Shown here piece by piece: positions 42,806-52,673 of a DNA stretch of 64,000 nucleotides. Positions within the stretch are counted from its first letter, which is position 1. Each line of letters opens with the position of its first letter. Location: contig CAYFTL010000007.1 of the NCBI GenBank assembly GCA_964346145.1, forward strand, positions 1-64,000, given 5' to 3'. Below the pieces are notes generated by a model, which worked only from the letters and a program-made list of their open reading frames with translations, ran no database searches and had not been told where the DNA came from. The translations under genes were made by a program, and so were the position numbers. Source of the DNA: CAYFTL01 sp964346145 (lineage in GTDB: Bacteria; Bacillota; Clostridia; Christensenellales; Aristaeellaceae).

Positions 42806-44464
42806 TTAAGTCCATTCGCCCGTATTCTCATAGTTTTCCAACATATGTTCCGCTTGCTCCACAAGCCCTTCATCATACCCCATCGCACGCAGCAATTGTA
42901 GCGCATTGCGGCTGCCCGCAGGCCCAGGCCTGAGCTTGTAATCAAAAAACATATCCTGTCCGTCAAACTGCTCGGTAAAGTGAAGATTCACATAACTACC
43001 CTTGAGCAGGTGGGCAAGCTCTCCGTCGTGGGTGGCAGCCGCACACAGCACCTTCCGTTTCGATAAAGTCCGCAGCACCGTGCAAGCCGCTGCGATGCGC
43101 TCGCCCGTGTTGGTTCCCCGAAGCACCTCGTCCACCGCAACCAAACAGGGCAGCTCGCCGTCATAGTCCACAATCCGCTTCAAAGAGCTGATCTCGGCCA
43201 TAAAATAGCTTTGCCCCTTGAGCGTGCTGTCGCGCAGCGACATCGAACTATACAGCGCATACACATCCCCTTCATAGCTCTCGGCCACACAGGTGCACAG
43301 CGTTTGCGCCATCAACGCCGTAATCATCAGCGTTTTTAAATATGTCGATTTGCCCGATGCGTTGGAGCCGGTAAGCAATATAGGCTCACTTAAATTTACT
43401 GGATTGGGAACCGCATTTCCTATGAGGGGGTGGCGCATACCCTCTATTTTCAGTTCTGCGCCCAGGCATATTTTAGGTTCACACCAGTTTTGAATCTGCG
43501 CGCGATAGCTGCCCACCGCCAGCAGCGCGTCAATTTGCCCCACAATTTCAAATATATCCAGCACTTGCCCCTGCTTGGCTTGCAAGTTTTCTAGCATTCG
43601 CCGATAGCTGATTTGATCTATCGAAAACAGACTTTTGAGCATAATCGTCAAATCGTCGGATGCCAAGAATAATCTAACCAGCAAACTTTTGCTTATCGGG
43701 CGGGTTTCCTTTAGGTTTTCTTGCAGGCGTTGCGACAGCTCCTGCTCGCCACATCGCTCAAGCCATTTGGGCAGTTCGTCTGCTACGCGCAGCAATTTGG
43801 TTAACCAGAGTATAGTAGGCATGTCGTTGAAAATACCGCTTTGAGCCCGCGCGCTTCCGATGGCATTCCATACCCCAAGAAACACACCGACCGCAAGGAA
43901 CGCCGGCGAAAGGGCAATCCCCAACACGATCAACACCGGAAACGCCAAGCTGCGCGCAATCAGCAAGCGGCTCACCCATTTGTTTTTTTCCGGTTGTTGT
44001 TGAAATATCAATTGGATATCCATCCTGTAATCGTGCCCAATTTTGTTAAGCAGCTCCCGGATCCCGTTCCTGACATCCTCGTTTTCGCTCAATGCTCGAA
44101 TATGTTCGCCGCGCTTCTTTACCTGGTCAGGTTTTACCAGCAAAGATTTCAACATACTATAGAGCACGCTGTCTCCCGCACTGGTCAAAGTGCTGTTGAC
44201 TTGTTTATAGATCAGATCCATCTCCAAATCGTTCCAGGTAATTTCGTCAACCTCAAAACCACCTTTTTGGCTCTGCATATGGTGCCATTCACGAATCAGC
44301 AGCATCTCATCTTCTCCGATGCGCAAATCGCTTGCCTTTCCCCAAGTTTTTTGCAGGCGCTTGGGATCCTTGCCCGAACGCCATTCCCGGTAACGGGTTT
44401 GCAACATCTCCCCGCCTAGGATGCCCAAAAACTTATCCATCCAACCGACCAACAAGTTTGCCAT
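42806..44464 (-). CDS. Membrane-anchored MutS-like ATPase
   Basis: A 552-residue protein with the MutS ATPase at its C-terminus: Walker A LLTGSNASGKSTYLKTL, SLRDSTLKGQSYFMAEISSL, Walker B LVAVDEVLRGTNTGERIAA and the switch His in CAAATHDGELAHLL. The lever/clamp-like helical part is present (residues 60-160), but no mismatch-binding domain. Two hydrophobic helices near residues 168-205 (LAFPVLIVLGIALSPAFLAV) break the helical domain. This MutS branch with membrane helices recurs in Clostridia. It is unlikely to do standard mismatch repair, and its function is unknown. Confidence 0.83.
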   Translation of the reverse strand: MANLLVGWMDKFLGILGGEMLQTRYREWRSGKDPKRLQKTWGKASDLRIGEDEMLLIREWHHMQSQKGGFEVDEITWNDLEMDLIYKQVNSTLTSAGDSVLYSMLKSLLVKPDQVKKRGEHIRALSENEDVRNGIRELLNKIGHDYRMDIQLIFQQQPEKNKWVSRLLIARSLAFPVLIVLGIALSPAFLAVGVFLGVWNAIGSARAQSGIFNDMPTILWLTKLLRVADELPKWLERCGEQELSQRLQENLKETRPISKSLLVRLFLASDDLTIMLKSLFSIDQISYRRMLENLQAKQGQVLDIFEIVGQIDALLAVGSYRAQIQNWCEPKICLGAELKIEGMRHPLIGNAVPNPVNLSEPILLTGSNASGKSTYLKTLMITALMAQTLCTCVAESYEGDVYALYSSMSLRDSTLKGQSYFMAEISSLKRIVDYDGELPCLVAVDEVLRGTNTGERIAAACTVLRTLSKRKVLCAAATHDGELAHLLKGSYVNLHFTEQFDGQDMFFDYKLRPGPAGSRNALQLLRAMGYDEGLVEQAEHMLENYENTGEWT

Positions 44465-44507
44465 AATTCCCCTTCCTTAAACGATTACGCGTGCAGCACA
44501 ACTCAGG

Positions 44508-45263
44508 TTATATCTTTAATGTAAGCTCCACCGGGCAATGGTCCGATCCCATAATTTGCTGGTGGATTTTTGCATCTATCATGGCCTCTTCAAATCCTTC
44601 TGATACCACAAAATAGTCAATACGCCATCCTGCGTTGTTGGCGCGTGCGTTGCGCAGGTAGCTCCACCAGCTGTATTCGCCCACCGCATCCGGATAAAAG
44701 TAGCGGAAACTGTCCACAAAACCAGACTCTAAAAGTTCGGTGAACTTGGCGCGCTCTTCATCGGTAAACCCTGCATTTTTTCTGTTAGTCTTTGGATTTT
44801 TAAGGTCTATCTCGGTGTGCGCCACGTTCAAATCTCCACAAAGCACCACCGGTTTAATCTTTTTAAGCTCATTCAAGTAAGCCCGAAAATCATCTTCCCA
44901 CTGCATTCTATAATCCAAGCGCTTCAGTTCGGCTTGGCTATTGGGCGTATAACAACACACCAAATAAAATGCATCGTATTCTGCTGTAATCACGCGCCCC
45001 TCGTTGTCGTGATGCTCTATGTCTATCCCGTTCACAAGGCTCAACGGCTTCACTTTGGTAAAAATTGCCGTGCCCGAATAGCCCTTCTTTTCCGCACTAT
45101 TCCAATAAATTTCATATCCCGGAATTTCCAATTCTATCTGGTCGGGTTGCAATTTGGTTTCCTGTAAACATATAATATCCGGATCCAGATTGCGCATGCT
45201 CTCCAAAAAACCTTTGTTCAAGCACGCACGTAATCCGTTAACATTCCAAGAAATAAGTTTCAT
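44508..45263 (-). CDS. xth: Exodeoxyribonuclease III (ExoA/XthA family AP endonuclease)
   Basis: A 251-residue base-excision-repair nuclease that cuts DNA at abasic sites. LISWNVNGLRA (Asn), ICLQETKLQ (metal Glu), YCCYTPNS region, LCGDLNVAHTEIDLKNPKTN (Asp, Asn), YSWWSYLRNARANNAGWRID and the catalytic His in QQIMGSDHCPVELTL are all conserved. A long imperfect hairpin lies upstream at 45305-45346. Confidence 0.95.
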   Translation of the reverse strand: MKLISWNVNGLRACLNKGFLESMRNLDPDIICLQETKLQPDQIELEIPGYEIYWNSAEKKGYSGTAIFTKVKPLSLVNGIDIEHHDNEGRVITAEYDAFYLVCCYTPNSQAELKRLDYRMQWEDDFRAYLNELKKIKPVVLCGDLNVAHTEIDLKNPKTNRKNAGFTDEERAKFTELLESGFVDSFRYFYPDAVGEYSWWSYLRNARANNAGWRIDYFVVSEGFEEAMIDAKIHQQIMGSDHCPVELTLKI

Positions 45264-45304
45264 AAAACAAAAAACACCGCCTCACTAAAAAATATGATAT
45301 AATT

Positions 45305-45346
45305 GTAGCAGCGTTTTCTGTGATCAGCCACAAAAAATGCTGCTAC
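45305..45346. repeat. Imperfect inverted repeat upstream of xth
   Basis: GTAGCAGC...GCTGCTAC arms extend inwards with TGTG/CACA and T/A runs, about 18 bp per arm with a few mismatches. It sits between the GNAT gene stop and xth and is likely a terminator for the GNAT transcript or a leader structure. Confidence 0.45.
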
Positions 45347-45480
45347 ACGCTAGATAACCTCTATTCAGGGTTATAAAACAATATAATACTACAGGATATA
45401 TGCACAACACACGGATTTTATACGAATGCCTCACACAAAGCTGACGGAATTTAATCCGTATACAGCGCCAAATCCGAAGG

Positions 45481-45951
45481 TTATTTGGCAAGATATTTGA
45501 CCATGAATAAGCAAGGATTGTTCTCATCCCACAGCAGGGGAAACACCTCCAGCGGTCGAAAGCCCAAGGACAGATAAAATTTCCTTGTTTTCGCGTAACT
45601 CCGGCTCTCTCTGGATGCATCTAAGGTTTTCACAGTGAGAAACTCAATTCCCTTGTCGATGGCAAACAGTTCACAGCGTTTAATAAGCTCTCTGCCAATT
45701 CCATGGCGGTGATATTCTTCCGATACGCCCATGACGCATACCTCGGACGTGTACGCATTGTGCTCTTTTAACGCCACAAACCCAACAGGAGCCTCTCCGA
45801 TGAAGGCAGCCCAAAATGGCATCCGTTGGGTATCCTTAACATAGGCAACGATGGCAGTCTCAATGCCAAACCAATTTGGCAAAGAGCGAAGAATTTGATT
45901 GCAAATATGCGCTTTGCATTCGGGACACTCCACTTGCCGGACATCAAACAT
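45481..45951 (-). CDS. GNAT-family N-acetyltransferase
   Basis: A 156-residue single GNAT domain. The N-terminus has a Cys pair (VECPECKAHIC), then AFIGEAPVGFVALKEHN, VCVMGVSEEYHRHGIGRELI (acetyl-CoA loop Arg-His-Gly-Ile-Gly) and the C-terminal TRKFYLSLGFRPLEVFP. The substrate is unknown. It diverges from the AraC regulator; 149 bp separate the two starts. Confidence 0.83.
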   Translation of the reverse strand: MFDVRQVECPECKAHICNQILRSLPNWFGIETAIVAYVKDTQRMPFWAAFIGEAPVGFVALKEHNAYTSEVCVMGVSEEYHRHGIGRELIKRCELFAIDKGIEFLTVKTLDASRESRSYAKTRKFYLSLGFRPLEVFPLLWDENNPCLFMVKYLAK

Positions 45952-46100
45952 GAAAACACTCCGTTTCTCAATCGATTTTTATAGAGAAGAACTCCGCTGC
46001 CTGTTACGCTCATTATCCCACATCCACTTCGGGATAACAAGTTTTTATGTGGTGTTCTTGTCAAAAACACCACAAACCTAGTATACGAGGAGCATAGAGC

Positions 46101-47039
46101 ATGAATAACCCAGCAATTTACCCTATTAAACTCTCCACAGACTATCTTTTGCATTTTTCCAAAGATGAAACCCTCTATTTTTCCACATATATTTACGATG
46201 ATATTTCCGATATTTGCTACCACGACCACAGCGGTGATTTTGAGCTTACGCTTATCCTACAGGGATATGGATACCATTACATCAACAACTCGGTCTGTGA
46301 GGTTTCAGCAGGGGAAGTTTTTTTGATCGATCCCGGCAGTAAACACTCTTTTTTTCCTATCGATAAAGAAAACAGCACCCGTTTGCAGGTGCTGAACTGC
46401 GTCTTTAGCAGAGGGCTGTTTAAGGATTTGAAGGCCATATTCCCCAAGATTAACGATGCCTTTGATTACCTAAGTAGCATGGCAACATATCAGCCGTTGA
46501 GAAACAATAACAATTATCTAGGCGTAGAAATTTCAGAGTATTGCCGCCCGTTATTGATTTATATGGAAAAGCTGTACCGCAACGACTTGCACAATTCCAT
46601 AGAATCCATTGAGCTTACCCTGTCCACAATTCTACTAGAAATTTACCGCGTGTTTCCCGGTTTGGAAGCTCCTCAAAAGTTCACCGATGCACCAGAACTA
46701 CTCGAAAAAGCCATGGACTATATACAAAAAAACTGTTTTGATCCAAACTTTTCGATTGCACAAGTTTATAAGCATCTGTACGTGAGCAAATCTCATTTGT
46801 GTGACCTTTTCCGCACCTATACCGACACCACACCCATCCGCTATATGAACACATTGCGCGTACGAAAAGCCTGCGCGATTATGAGCGAAGAACTCGCTTG
46901 CACAGAGGATCTGCACCTTCGTGTCGGTTACAGTGAGTACAATACCTTTTATGTCAACTTCCGCAAATTCACCGGTTTTAATTTGCGAAACTATGTAAAG
47001 GCGCTCAAAATGTGCATGCCTAACGTAGCGGCAGATTAA
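46101..47039 (+). CDS. AraC-family transcriptional regulator
   Basis: A 312-residue regulator. The N-terminal cupin sensing domain shows HSGDFELTLILQGYGYHYIN and EVFLIDPGSKHSFFPI. The C-terminal double HTH spans about residues 210-305: KAMDYIQKNC, FSIAQVYKHLYVSKSHLCDL, FRTYTDTTPIRYMNTLRVRK and the family signature VGYSEYNTFYVNFRKFTGFN. GAGGAG precedes the ATG. It converges on the rhamnosidase/ABC operon and probably senses its oligosaccharide. Confidence 0.9.
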   Translation: MNNPAIYPIKLSTDYLLHFSKDETLYFSTYIYDDISDICYHDHSGDFELTLILQGYGYHYINNSVCEVSAGEVFLIDPGSKHSFFPIDKENSTRLQVLNCVFSRGLFKDLKAIFPKINDAFDYLSSMATYQPLRNNNNYLGVEISEYCRPLLIYMEKLYRNDLHNSIESIELTLSTILLEIYRVFPGLEAPQKFTDAPELLEKAMDYIQKNCFDPNFSIAQVYKHLYVSKSHLCDLFRTYTDTTPIRYMNTLRVRKACAIMSEELACTEDLHLRVGYSEYNTFYVNFRKFTGFNLRNYVKALKMCMPNVAAD

Positions 47040-47452
47040 TAAAATGGCTAGCGCCTGCTGCCCACATGTTCCCGCGCAGCGGACCAAGCATAAATTTATT
47101 TTCCCGTTATCCCATCCAAACTTCTATGTCGACTTGGAATATGTTTTAGGGAACTATTACGCCAACGCAGTTCTTTCAATAGTGCGCTGCGCTGTCTTGA
47201 ATATTTCTTTGAATTCAGCCGCCCTGTGTACCGAAAGCGCACAATTCAGCACGATAAAAAAGGCAAAGTCGGAGATTATTCCGGCTTTGCCTCTTTCTGT
47301 TTAACGCACGGAAACCCATATTTTGTTACTACCATGATTTGCGTTGGCAAATACCTGTTCCTTTGCATTGCGATATCTTGCCATTGCCGTTTACTTCAAA
47401 AGCTTATTTTTTCAACCTTTAACTGAATAGCAGCTCTTTTGTCTAAGGAATT
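47040..47452. other. Convergent intergenic region, 413 bp
   Basis: Lies between the AraC gene (+) and GH78 (-). Short frames on both strands have no recognisable features. The only element I can support is the strong terminator at 47255-47292. Confidence 0.5.
47255..47292 (-). terminator. Terminator of the rhamnosidase/ABC operon
   Basis: On the minus strand a 13-bp stem (AGGCAAAGCCGGA with TCCGACTTTGCCT, one G-U, 6-nt loop) is followed by TTTTTTATCG. It lies 160 bp after the GH78 stop. Confidence 0.8.
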
Positions 47453-49975
47453 TCAAATAAACGTATGCTTTCCGCTACCCACATTATGTTTTTCATACGT
47501 GCCATCCGCCAAAGGCACATACACATCGGCACGACTGTTGGGCGGAACAACCACTTCAAACCTTTCGCCCAACGTGTAATCCACCCAGATCTCTCCCCTT
47601 ACCGTTTTTATACCTCCCTTGGCCGAAGGCACAAGGGCTGTAGCACAAGGTTTAATCTCAATTTTCCGATAACCCGGCTCCATACAACGGATTCCTAATA
47701 TGTCCCGGTACATCCAATGCCCGAACCCACCTTTAAAAAAGTGGTTCAACGATTGATCGTGGTACGAAGTTTCAAAGGTCTCCCACAGCGATGTTGCCCC
47801 CATCTCCAGTTGCGCACCAAAGGAAGGATAAGTGTTGGATAACAGCATCTTTTCCAGGACGGCAAAATGGCGGAACTGAGTGAGGTAGCTATAAAGGTAG
47901 CGCAAACCTATATGTCCGCTCGTTGTGTGATAGTCATGCGCCACAATATCATCAGCGGTCCATCGGGCGGCCGCTGTACGTTCCGCTTCAGGGATAAGGC
48001 CCAAATCCTCTGCAAAAGCGTTTAGCGTTTGGGTGCCGAAAGTATGCCCAGAAAAGTCATAGTATTCACGGGCAAAAGCCTCGCGGGTAATCCGCATCTT
48101 TTGCTCATATATTTTTGCATCTTCCGTCTTTCCCAAAACAATTGCCGCGTCGTACATAATGCACAGCTGCTTGTAATAATATGCGCTCGCGGTTTGGCAA
48201 AAATGTAATCCGCTGTCGTAACCGTAAGGTGCCGCCCAATCGGCCAAAGGATAGGATTCTTGAACGGCGTATAGCCCATTCTCCACCTTTTTTTCTACGT
48301 GAACAAGGTAGGCCATCATATCCGCATAATGCCGCTGCAAAACGCTTTTGTCTCCATATTCCCGGTAACACACCCACGGAATAATTGCGATGGCCGCACC
48401 CCAAGGCGGAACCGTTTCTCCGCAATCCCGTCTCCCAGGCACAATGTTGTTGTACACCCCATACTCTTTGCGCGAGTCTACGATATCTTGTGTATATTTT
48501 TCCCAAAAAAGCTGGCTGTCCCACATGATCGCCAGTGTGTCACAAATAATGTTGGCATCCCCCGTCCATCCGCCCTTCTCCCTGGCCGGACAGTCTGTGG
48601 GGATTCCATGCAGATTGGACAGCATGCTATTTTTGAGCAAACCATGCATTTGATTTAATACCTGCATGGAACATTCAAACGAGCCTGTACTTTTTAAATC
48701 CGTATTGACCCGCAAGCCCACAAGGCTATAAATCGCGTTGGGAGAAAGTTTGCCCAGTTCTTCAAAGGGTAAGCCGGTCACTTCCACATACCTGAACCCA
48801 AAATAGCAAAACCTAGGCTTCCATTTTGCCTCACCCTCTTCTGCGAATATATAACGAAGGGTTTGCACCTGTTGAATATGAAAAACCCCCGTGCTGTCCA
48901 CATCCACCATGCCTTCGGGCGTAAGCGCTTCGCCAAACCTAAGGGTGATCTCCCTTCCCGGTGTCCCTTTTGTAGCCAGTTCTACGATGCCGGCAAAGTT
49001 TATGCCCATGTCAAATACGTACACGCCTCCCTGGGGCATCGTAACCGAAACCGGATGAATCTTTTCAGTAATGCGCATTGGCGGCATCTGCTGCGCCACC
49101 AATTTGCCCTTGGGAGCGTTGTCCAGCACACTGTTGTGCCACGATGCATCGTTAAAGCCAAAAAGGTTCCAGCCTTTTTGCTCCATACGCGCATCGTACA
49201 CTTCGCCGCAGAAAATGTTGTTATACACCGTCGGCGAAAGCGCCACCTTCCAGCTCTCGTCGGAGAGCACCTTTTGCACACTTCCCCCTTGGTATCGGAT
49301 TTCCAGTTGCAACAAAAAACACGGGTCGCCATAAATTCCGTTTCCATCCATGAGCAGCGATTGGTGGTACCATCCATCCCCCAATTCCACCCCGATAGCG
49401 TTGCCCCCTTGCTGCAACATGTCGGTTACATCAAAGGCGCTGTACAACAGCGTCTGCCTAAATTCGGTAATGGCAGGGTCCAAAAAGTGGTCACCCACCT
49501 GAACGCCATTGATCGACACATAACCGGCACCCAAGCCGCAAAAATACAGTTTGACTTTTTCTATTTTCCCGTGCACCTGAAATTCCCGGCGATGAAGGGT
49601 AGCCCAATTGGTCTTATAAACATTGCCGGCACCGATCCACTTGCCCTGCCAATCTTCAATGCCGGTTTCAAATTCGGAAGAGTCGGATGCAAAAGAATGC
49701 CCCTCGGCATCGGTTATCGTGACCTGCCATCCATAACATTTGTTCGGCTGCAAAGGCACCTCGCACACGATATCTGTGCACACATCGGACAAGATTTCTC
49801 CACTGTTCCAAGCCACAACTGGACCGCTTCCACACATTTCATGCACGATAATATGATAGCTGCGCTGCACAAATCCATTAGGAACATGCGCATCCTCTAC
49901 CATCCAAGAAAAGCGCGGCTTTAGAGGCGCCGCAATTGGGTTTGGCTGTTTTTCACACAAAAGTTTAATGTTCAT
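47453..49975 (-). CDS. GH78 alpha-L-rhamnosidase
   Basis: An 840-residue enzyme that removes terminal alpha-L-rhamnose. Order: N-terminal beta domains (PRFSWMVEDA, GSGPVVAWNSGEI), an accessory carbohydrate-binding part (KVKLYFCGLGAGYVSINGVQ, FDVTDMLQQGGNAIGVELGD), then the (alpha/alpha)6 barrel with GIPTDCPAREKGGWTGDANI, the catalytic-acid region of GH78, and WAAPYGYDSGLHFC, ending with the C-terminal beta domain (GIKTVRGEIWVDYTLGERFE). No signal peptide, so cytoplasmic. The ATG at 49975 has AGGAGG eight bases upstream. Last gene of the operon. Confidence 0.95.
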   Translation of the reverse strand: MNIKLLCEKQPNPIAAPLKPRFSWMVEDAHVPNGFVQRSYHIIVHEMCGSGPVVAWNSGEILSDVCTDIVCEVPLQPNKCYGWQVTITDAEGHSFASDSSEFETGIEDWQGKWIGAGNVYKTNWATLHRREFQVHGKIEKVKLYFCGLGAGYVSINGVQVGDHFLDPAITEFRQTLLYSAFDVTDMLQQGGNAIGVELGDGWYHQSLLMDGNGIYGDPCFLLQLEIRYQGGSVQKVLSDESWKVALSPTVYNNIFCGEVYDARMEQKGWNLFGFNDASWHNSVLDNAPKGKLVAQQMPPMRITEKIHPVSVTMPQGGVYVFDMGINFAGIVELATKGTPGREITLRFGEALTPEGMVDVDSTGVFHIQQVQTLRYIFAEEGEAKWKPRFCYFGFRYVEVTGLPFEELGKLSPNAIYSLVGLRVNTDLKSTGSFECSMQVLNQMHGLLKNSMLSNLHGIPTDCPAREKGGWTGDANIICDTLAIMWDSQLFWEKYTQDIVDSRKEYGVYNNIVPGRRDCGETVPPWGAAIAIIPWVCYREYGDKSVLQRHYADMMAYLVHVEKKVENGLYAVQESYPLADWAAPYGYDSGLHFCQTASAYYYKQLCIMYDAAIVLGKTEDAKIYEQKMRITREAFAREYYDFSGHTFGTQTLNAFAEDLGLIPEAERTAAARWTADDIVAHDYHTTSGHIGLRYLYSYLTQFRHFAVLEKMLLSNTYPSFGAQLEMGATSLWETFETSYHDQSLNHFFKGGFGHWMYRDILGIRCMEPGYRKIEIKPCATALVPSAKGGIKTVRGEIWVDYTLGERFEVVVPPNSRADVYVPLADGTYEKHNVGSGKHTFI

Positions 49976-50025
49976 ATCCATCTCCTCCTTTTTGCTAAAA
50001 GGATTTTTATGCCGCATAAGGCCGA

Positions 50026-52575
50026 CTACTTAAAACCCATCAAAATCGGCCCGAGCAAACCGGATGGTTCTTGCGGCCAATAGCGATCGTACGGATTTTG
50101 GTGATTCGCCTTTACCAATGTGTTGGTCACACGAACCGTTAAAGCGTTTCTTCCCTTGCACAAAACTCCCTTCGGAACCGATAAACGGTAAGGTGGACAA
50201 ATCAATATGCCTATTTCGATATCGTTTATCCACACCTGCGCAATCTCGCCTACGCGGCCAAGGTCCAGGAGGGCCTCCCCATCGGTTGCGCTTTCAAATT
50301 CCAGGCAATATTGTATTGTCCCCGCAAAGTAGGGGTAGCGATGTGCCGCAGTAAGGTTGCCCAACTCATTCAGCGCTATGGGCTCCCCAAAGCTTCCGTC
50401 AGAATCGTATGGCGCCAAGCGAATCTGCCATTCCCCGTTCATCGCTTTTTTGTGGGCATATTCATCAATATGCACGGGTTTTTCCAGCTGTCCATGCTCG
50501 CCAAAAATCACAAAAATACTTTGGTACGGCTCTAAGGTCAAATGAATCTTCGTTTTTCCAGCATCTTGCTCATAGGGAATCTCAAGCCTTTTTTCCGCCA
50601 ACGCATCGTACAAATACACAGGCCCTACGCTGGGCAGTGTCACCTGCGATTGCACCACCGCATGGATTTCTTCATTCGTGAAAAAATAAATATCTTCGCC
50701 AGCTTTTTGATAATGCCTATAAACCAGCGCCGTATTTTTTGGTTCTACCAAAATATCAAAGTTGCCCTCTTCCACCAATTTTCCAATCAGGTCTTGCTGT
50801 GGCAAGGCCGTCATGTGGCCAGAGCTAAAGTTCTCCCCGCCGTAGCATCTATCGGGAAATTTATCGACAAAAAGTATTTTGACCCCTTCTTCAGCAAGGC
50901 GCGACAGTTTCTCGCACAATCTTTTGGGCAAGTATTGGCTGTAGGGTACAATCAAAACTTGTACTTCATATCCATTTACCGATAAACTTCCTGTTGCAGT
51001 AGCGTATGCGGAATCCTTCGTAATATAATCTCCCGCGATGACAACCGAGTCGATCTGGTTGTGCATAAGCTGCTTTACAATCTTTTCAAACGGTTGGTAG
51101 GCTCCGCCCCATTCAGCCTCCGCATGGTACAACACACCTGCCGAAGCCACGCTTTTCCCATCGCTCAACAAAGAGCATACGCGGTTTGCGTAATCGGCCC
51201 AAATTTTGAAATATTTCCACTGCGGATTCTTGCCCTTCGCATAAAAATGGGGTGGACAGTCGGGATCGGGGTAATCCATCGGTGAAAACGCGTGGGGCGT
51301 AATGTTGTTGATTCCCCGCACGCAAATGACATCCGTGATCCATTTCATCGTTTTTAGCCCTTCGCTCCAACCATATGCGCCAAAGGATTCGCTAAAAGAG
51401 TTCCCCTGTTTGTGCGGATTCAATTCTGCTTCCGAACTGGCCATCTTTGCCAATCCCCAGTGGTTAAAATCGGTGTCGAAGTAGTTAAACGCCGTCTTAA
51501 AACGTCCATCCCGCTAACCGGGGTATAAATTGCAAACGATGTCGATTCCCGCCATGTCAAACCCTTGAGAGGCTCTAAAGTAGTGCCCTGCGCCATATCC
51601 AAGGCGTGCATGGGCGCCGTTTTCCTCCACAAAGTGGCCAATCAGCTGGACGCCGCGCTCGTTGCACCATTCGCCTATCTGCCCAATAAAATTGCGGGAG
51701 AACCGCTCGCTCACCACATCCATATAGGCATAACGGGCATCAGCAGACTTTTCGGATGGATAGCACAACAACGGCAACCATAAGCCAAAATCTCCCGGGC
51801 TTACCTCATGATTGTTAAGCTCGCCCAAAAGATCGTCGGACCAGGGGATAACCGTATCGGGCTTTCCCAAAACAACTTCGTAAGATGGATTGCTGCCAAA
51901 GCGCGGCTCGTCGGAAAAGAATCCAACGATGGTCTTGCCAAACTCTTCTTGAAAATGTCGATAATGGGGCTCGTATACAATATCCAAAAAACACCTGGTG
52001 GCCTCTTTAACCAACGGGTTTAAATAACCCTTAGTGTGCTCTTCTCCCCCCTGCCTGGTTTTAACCAGTACAAATACGCGCCAATCCCCTTCGGGAACAT
52101 CCCAATACAAAATTCCATCCACAACGCGATCGGTAACGTTGACCAGTGTGTCGCTGTCCAAAAGATCTACTTTGTCCACGCGGCGCGCACACACTACCGC
52201 CACCATGTCCTCTTCGGGTCCCACAAAATCCCCTACCAAAAAAGAGCTGTCCTGCAAAGGGCCTGCAGCGTCGATATGCCGCTGTGAGAGGTATACTTTG
52301 AGGTGCTGCGGAAAATTCTTCTCCATCAGGCCATAAGCGGACCCGCTCGGATAGGCTCCATCGTCAAAAATATACACTTTCATATCCAGCTTGGCCGCTT
52401 CTTCAACAATAACTTTAAGATCGCTCCACCATTGATCATGCAAATAGTGCGGGTGCGGACGCGCCTCTACGATAAATGCGCCAATTCCGCCTTCGTGCAT
52501 CTTATTAATTTCTTCCCGCAGCGCTTCTTCACTCTCATGGTGCTGCCAAAAAAGTGGTAACAGATGATTTTCCAC
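50026..52575 (-). CDS. GH106-like glycoside hydrolase, interrupted by one in-frame TAG
   Basis: Reads as one protein of about 850 codons broken by a single TAG at 51514-51516; both halves are in the same frame. The first part (353 codons, GTG start with AGGGGG) is a TIM-barrel-like start: EGGIGAFIVEARPHPHYLHD, YIFDDGAYPSGSAYGL, FFSDEPRFG and GHFVEENGAHARLGYG. After the stop the family sequence continues without loss: RDGRFKTAFNYFDTDFNHWG, then FGAYGWSEGLK and DYPDPDCPPHFYAKGKNPQW. The C-terminus is a sugar-binding beta domain (LLDLGRVGEIAQVWINDIEI). Resembles PF17132/GH106 alpha-L-rhamnosidases. Nonsense mutation, sequencing error or readthrough are all possible. Confidence 0.8.
51514..51516 (-). 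other. In-frame TAG inside the GH106-like gene
   Basis: The codons read TAC CCC GGT TAG CGG GAT GGA. Sense coding potential continues on both sides in the same frame, so this is a point change (for example from CAG or TGG) or a recoded codon, not a frameshift. Confidence 0.85.
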
Positions 52576-52601
52576 AAATATTCCCCCTTATTATAGAACA
52601 A

Positions 52602-52649
52602 CAGGAAGTAGATATCATTCGCTTGTAAGTTAAGCGAATCTACTTCCTG
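52602..52649 (-). terminator. Intercistronic hairpin after the sugar-binding protein gene
   Basis: A two-part stem, CAGGAAGTAGA with TCTACTTCCTG outside and TTCGCTT with AAGCGAA inside, lies between the binding-protein stop (52674) and the GH106-like start (52575). There is no U tract. It probably protects the upstream mRNA and lowers expression of the hydrolases relative to the binding protein. Confidence 0.55.
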
Positions 52650-52673
52650 CCGTTTTATTCTAGTTTCAATTAA

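Noticed and set aside
48863..49924. 353-codon plus-strand frame inside GH78
   Set aside because: Long antisense frame over a strongly supported GH78 gene; Arg/His-rich shadow without domains.
50026..52575. Frameshift between the two GH106-like parts
   Set aside because: Both parts are in the same reading frame; only a TAG separates them.
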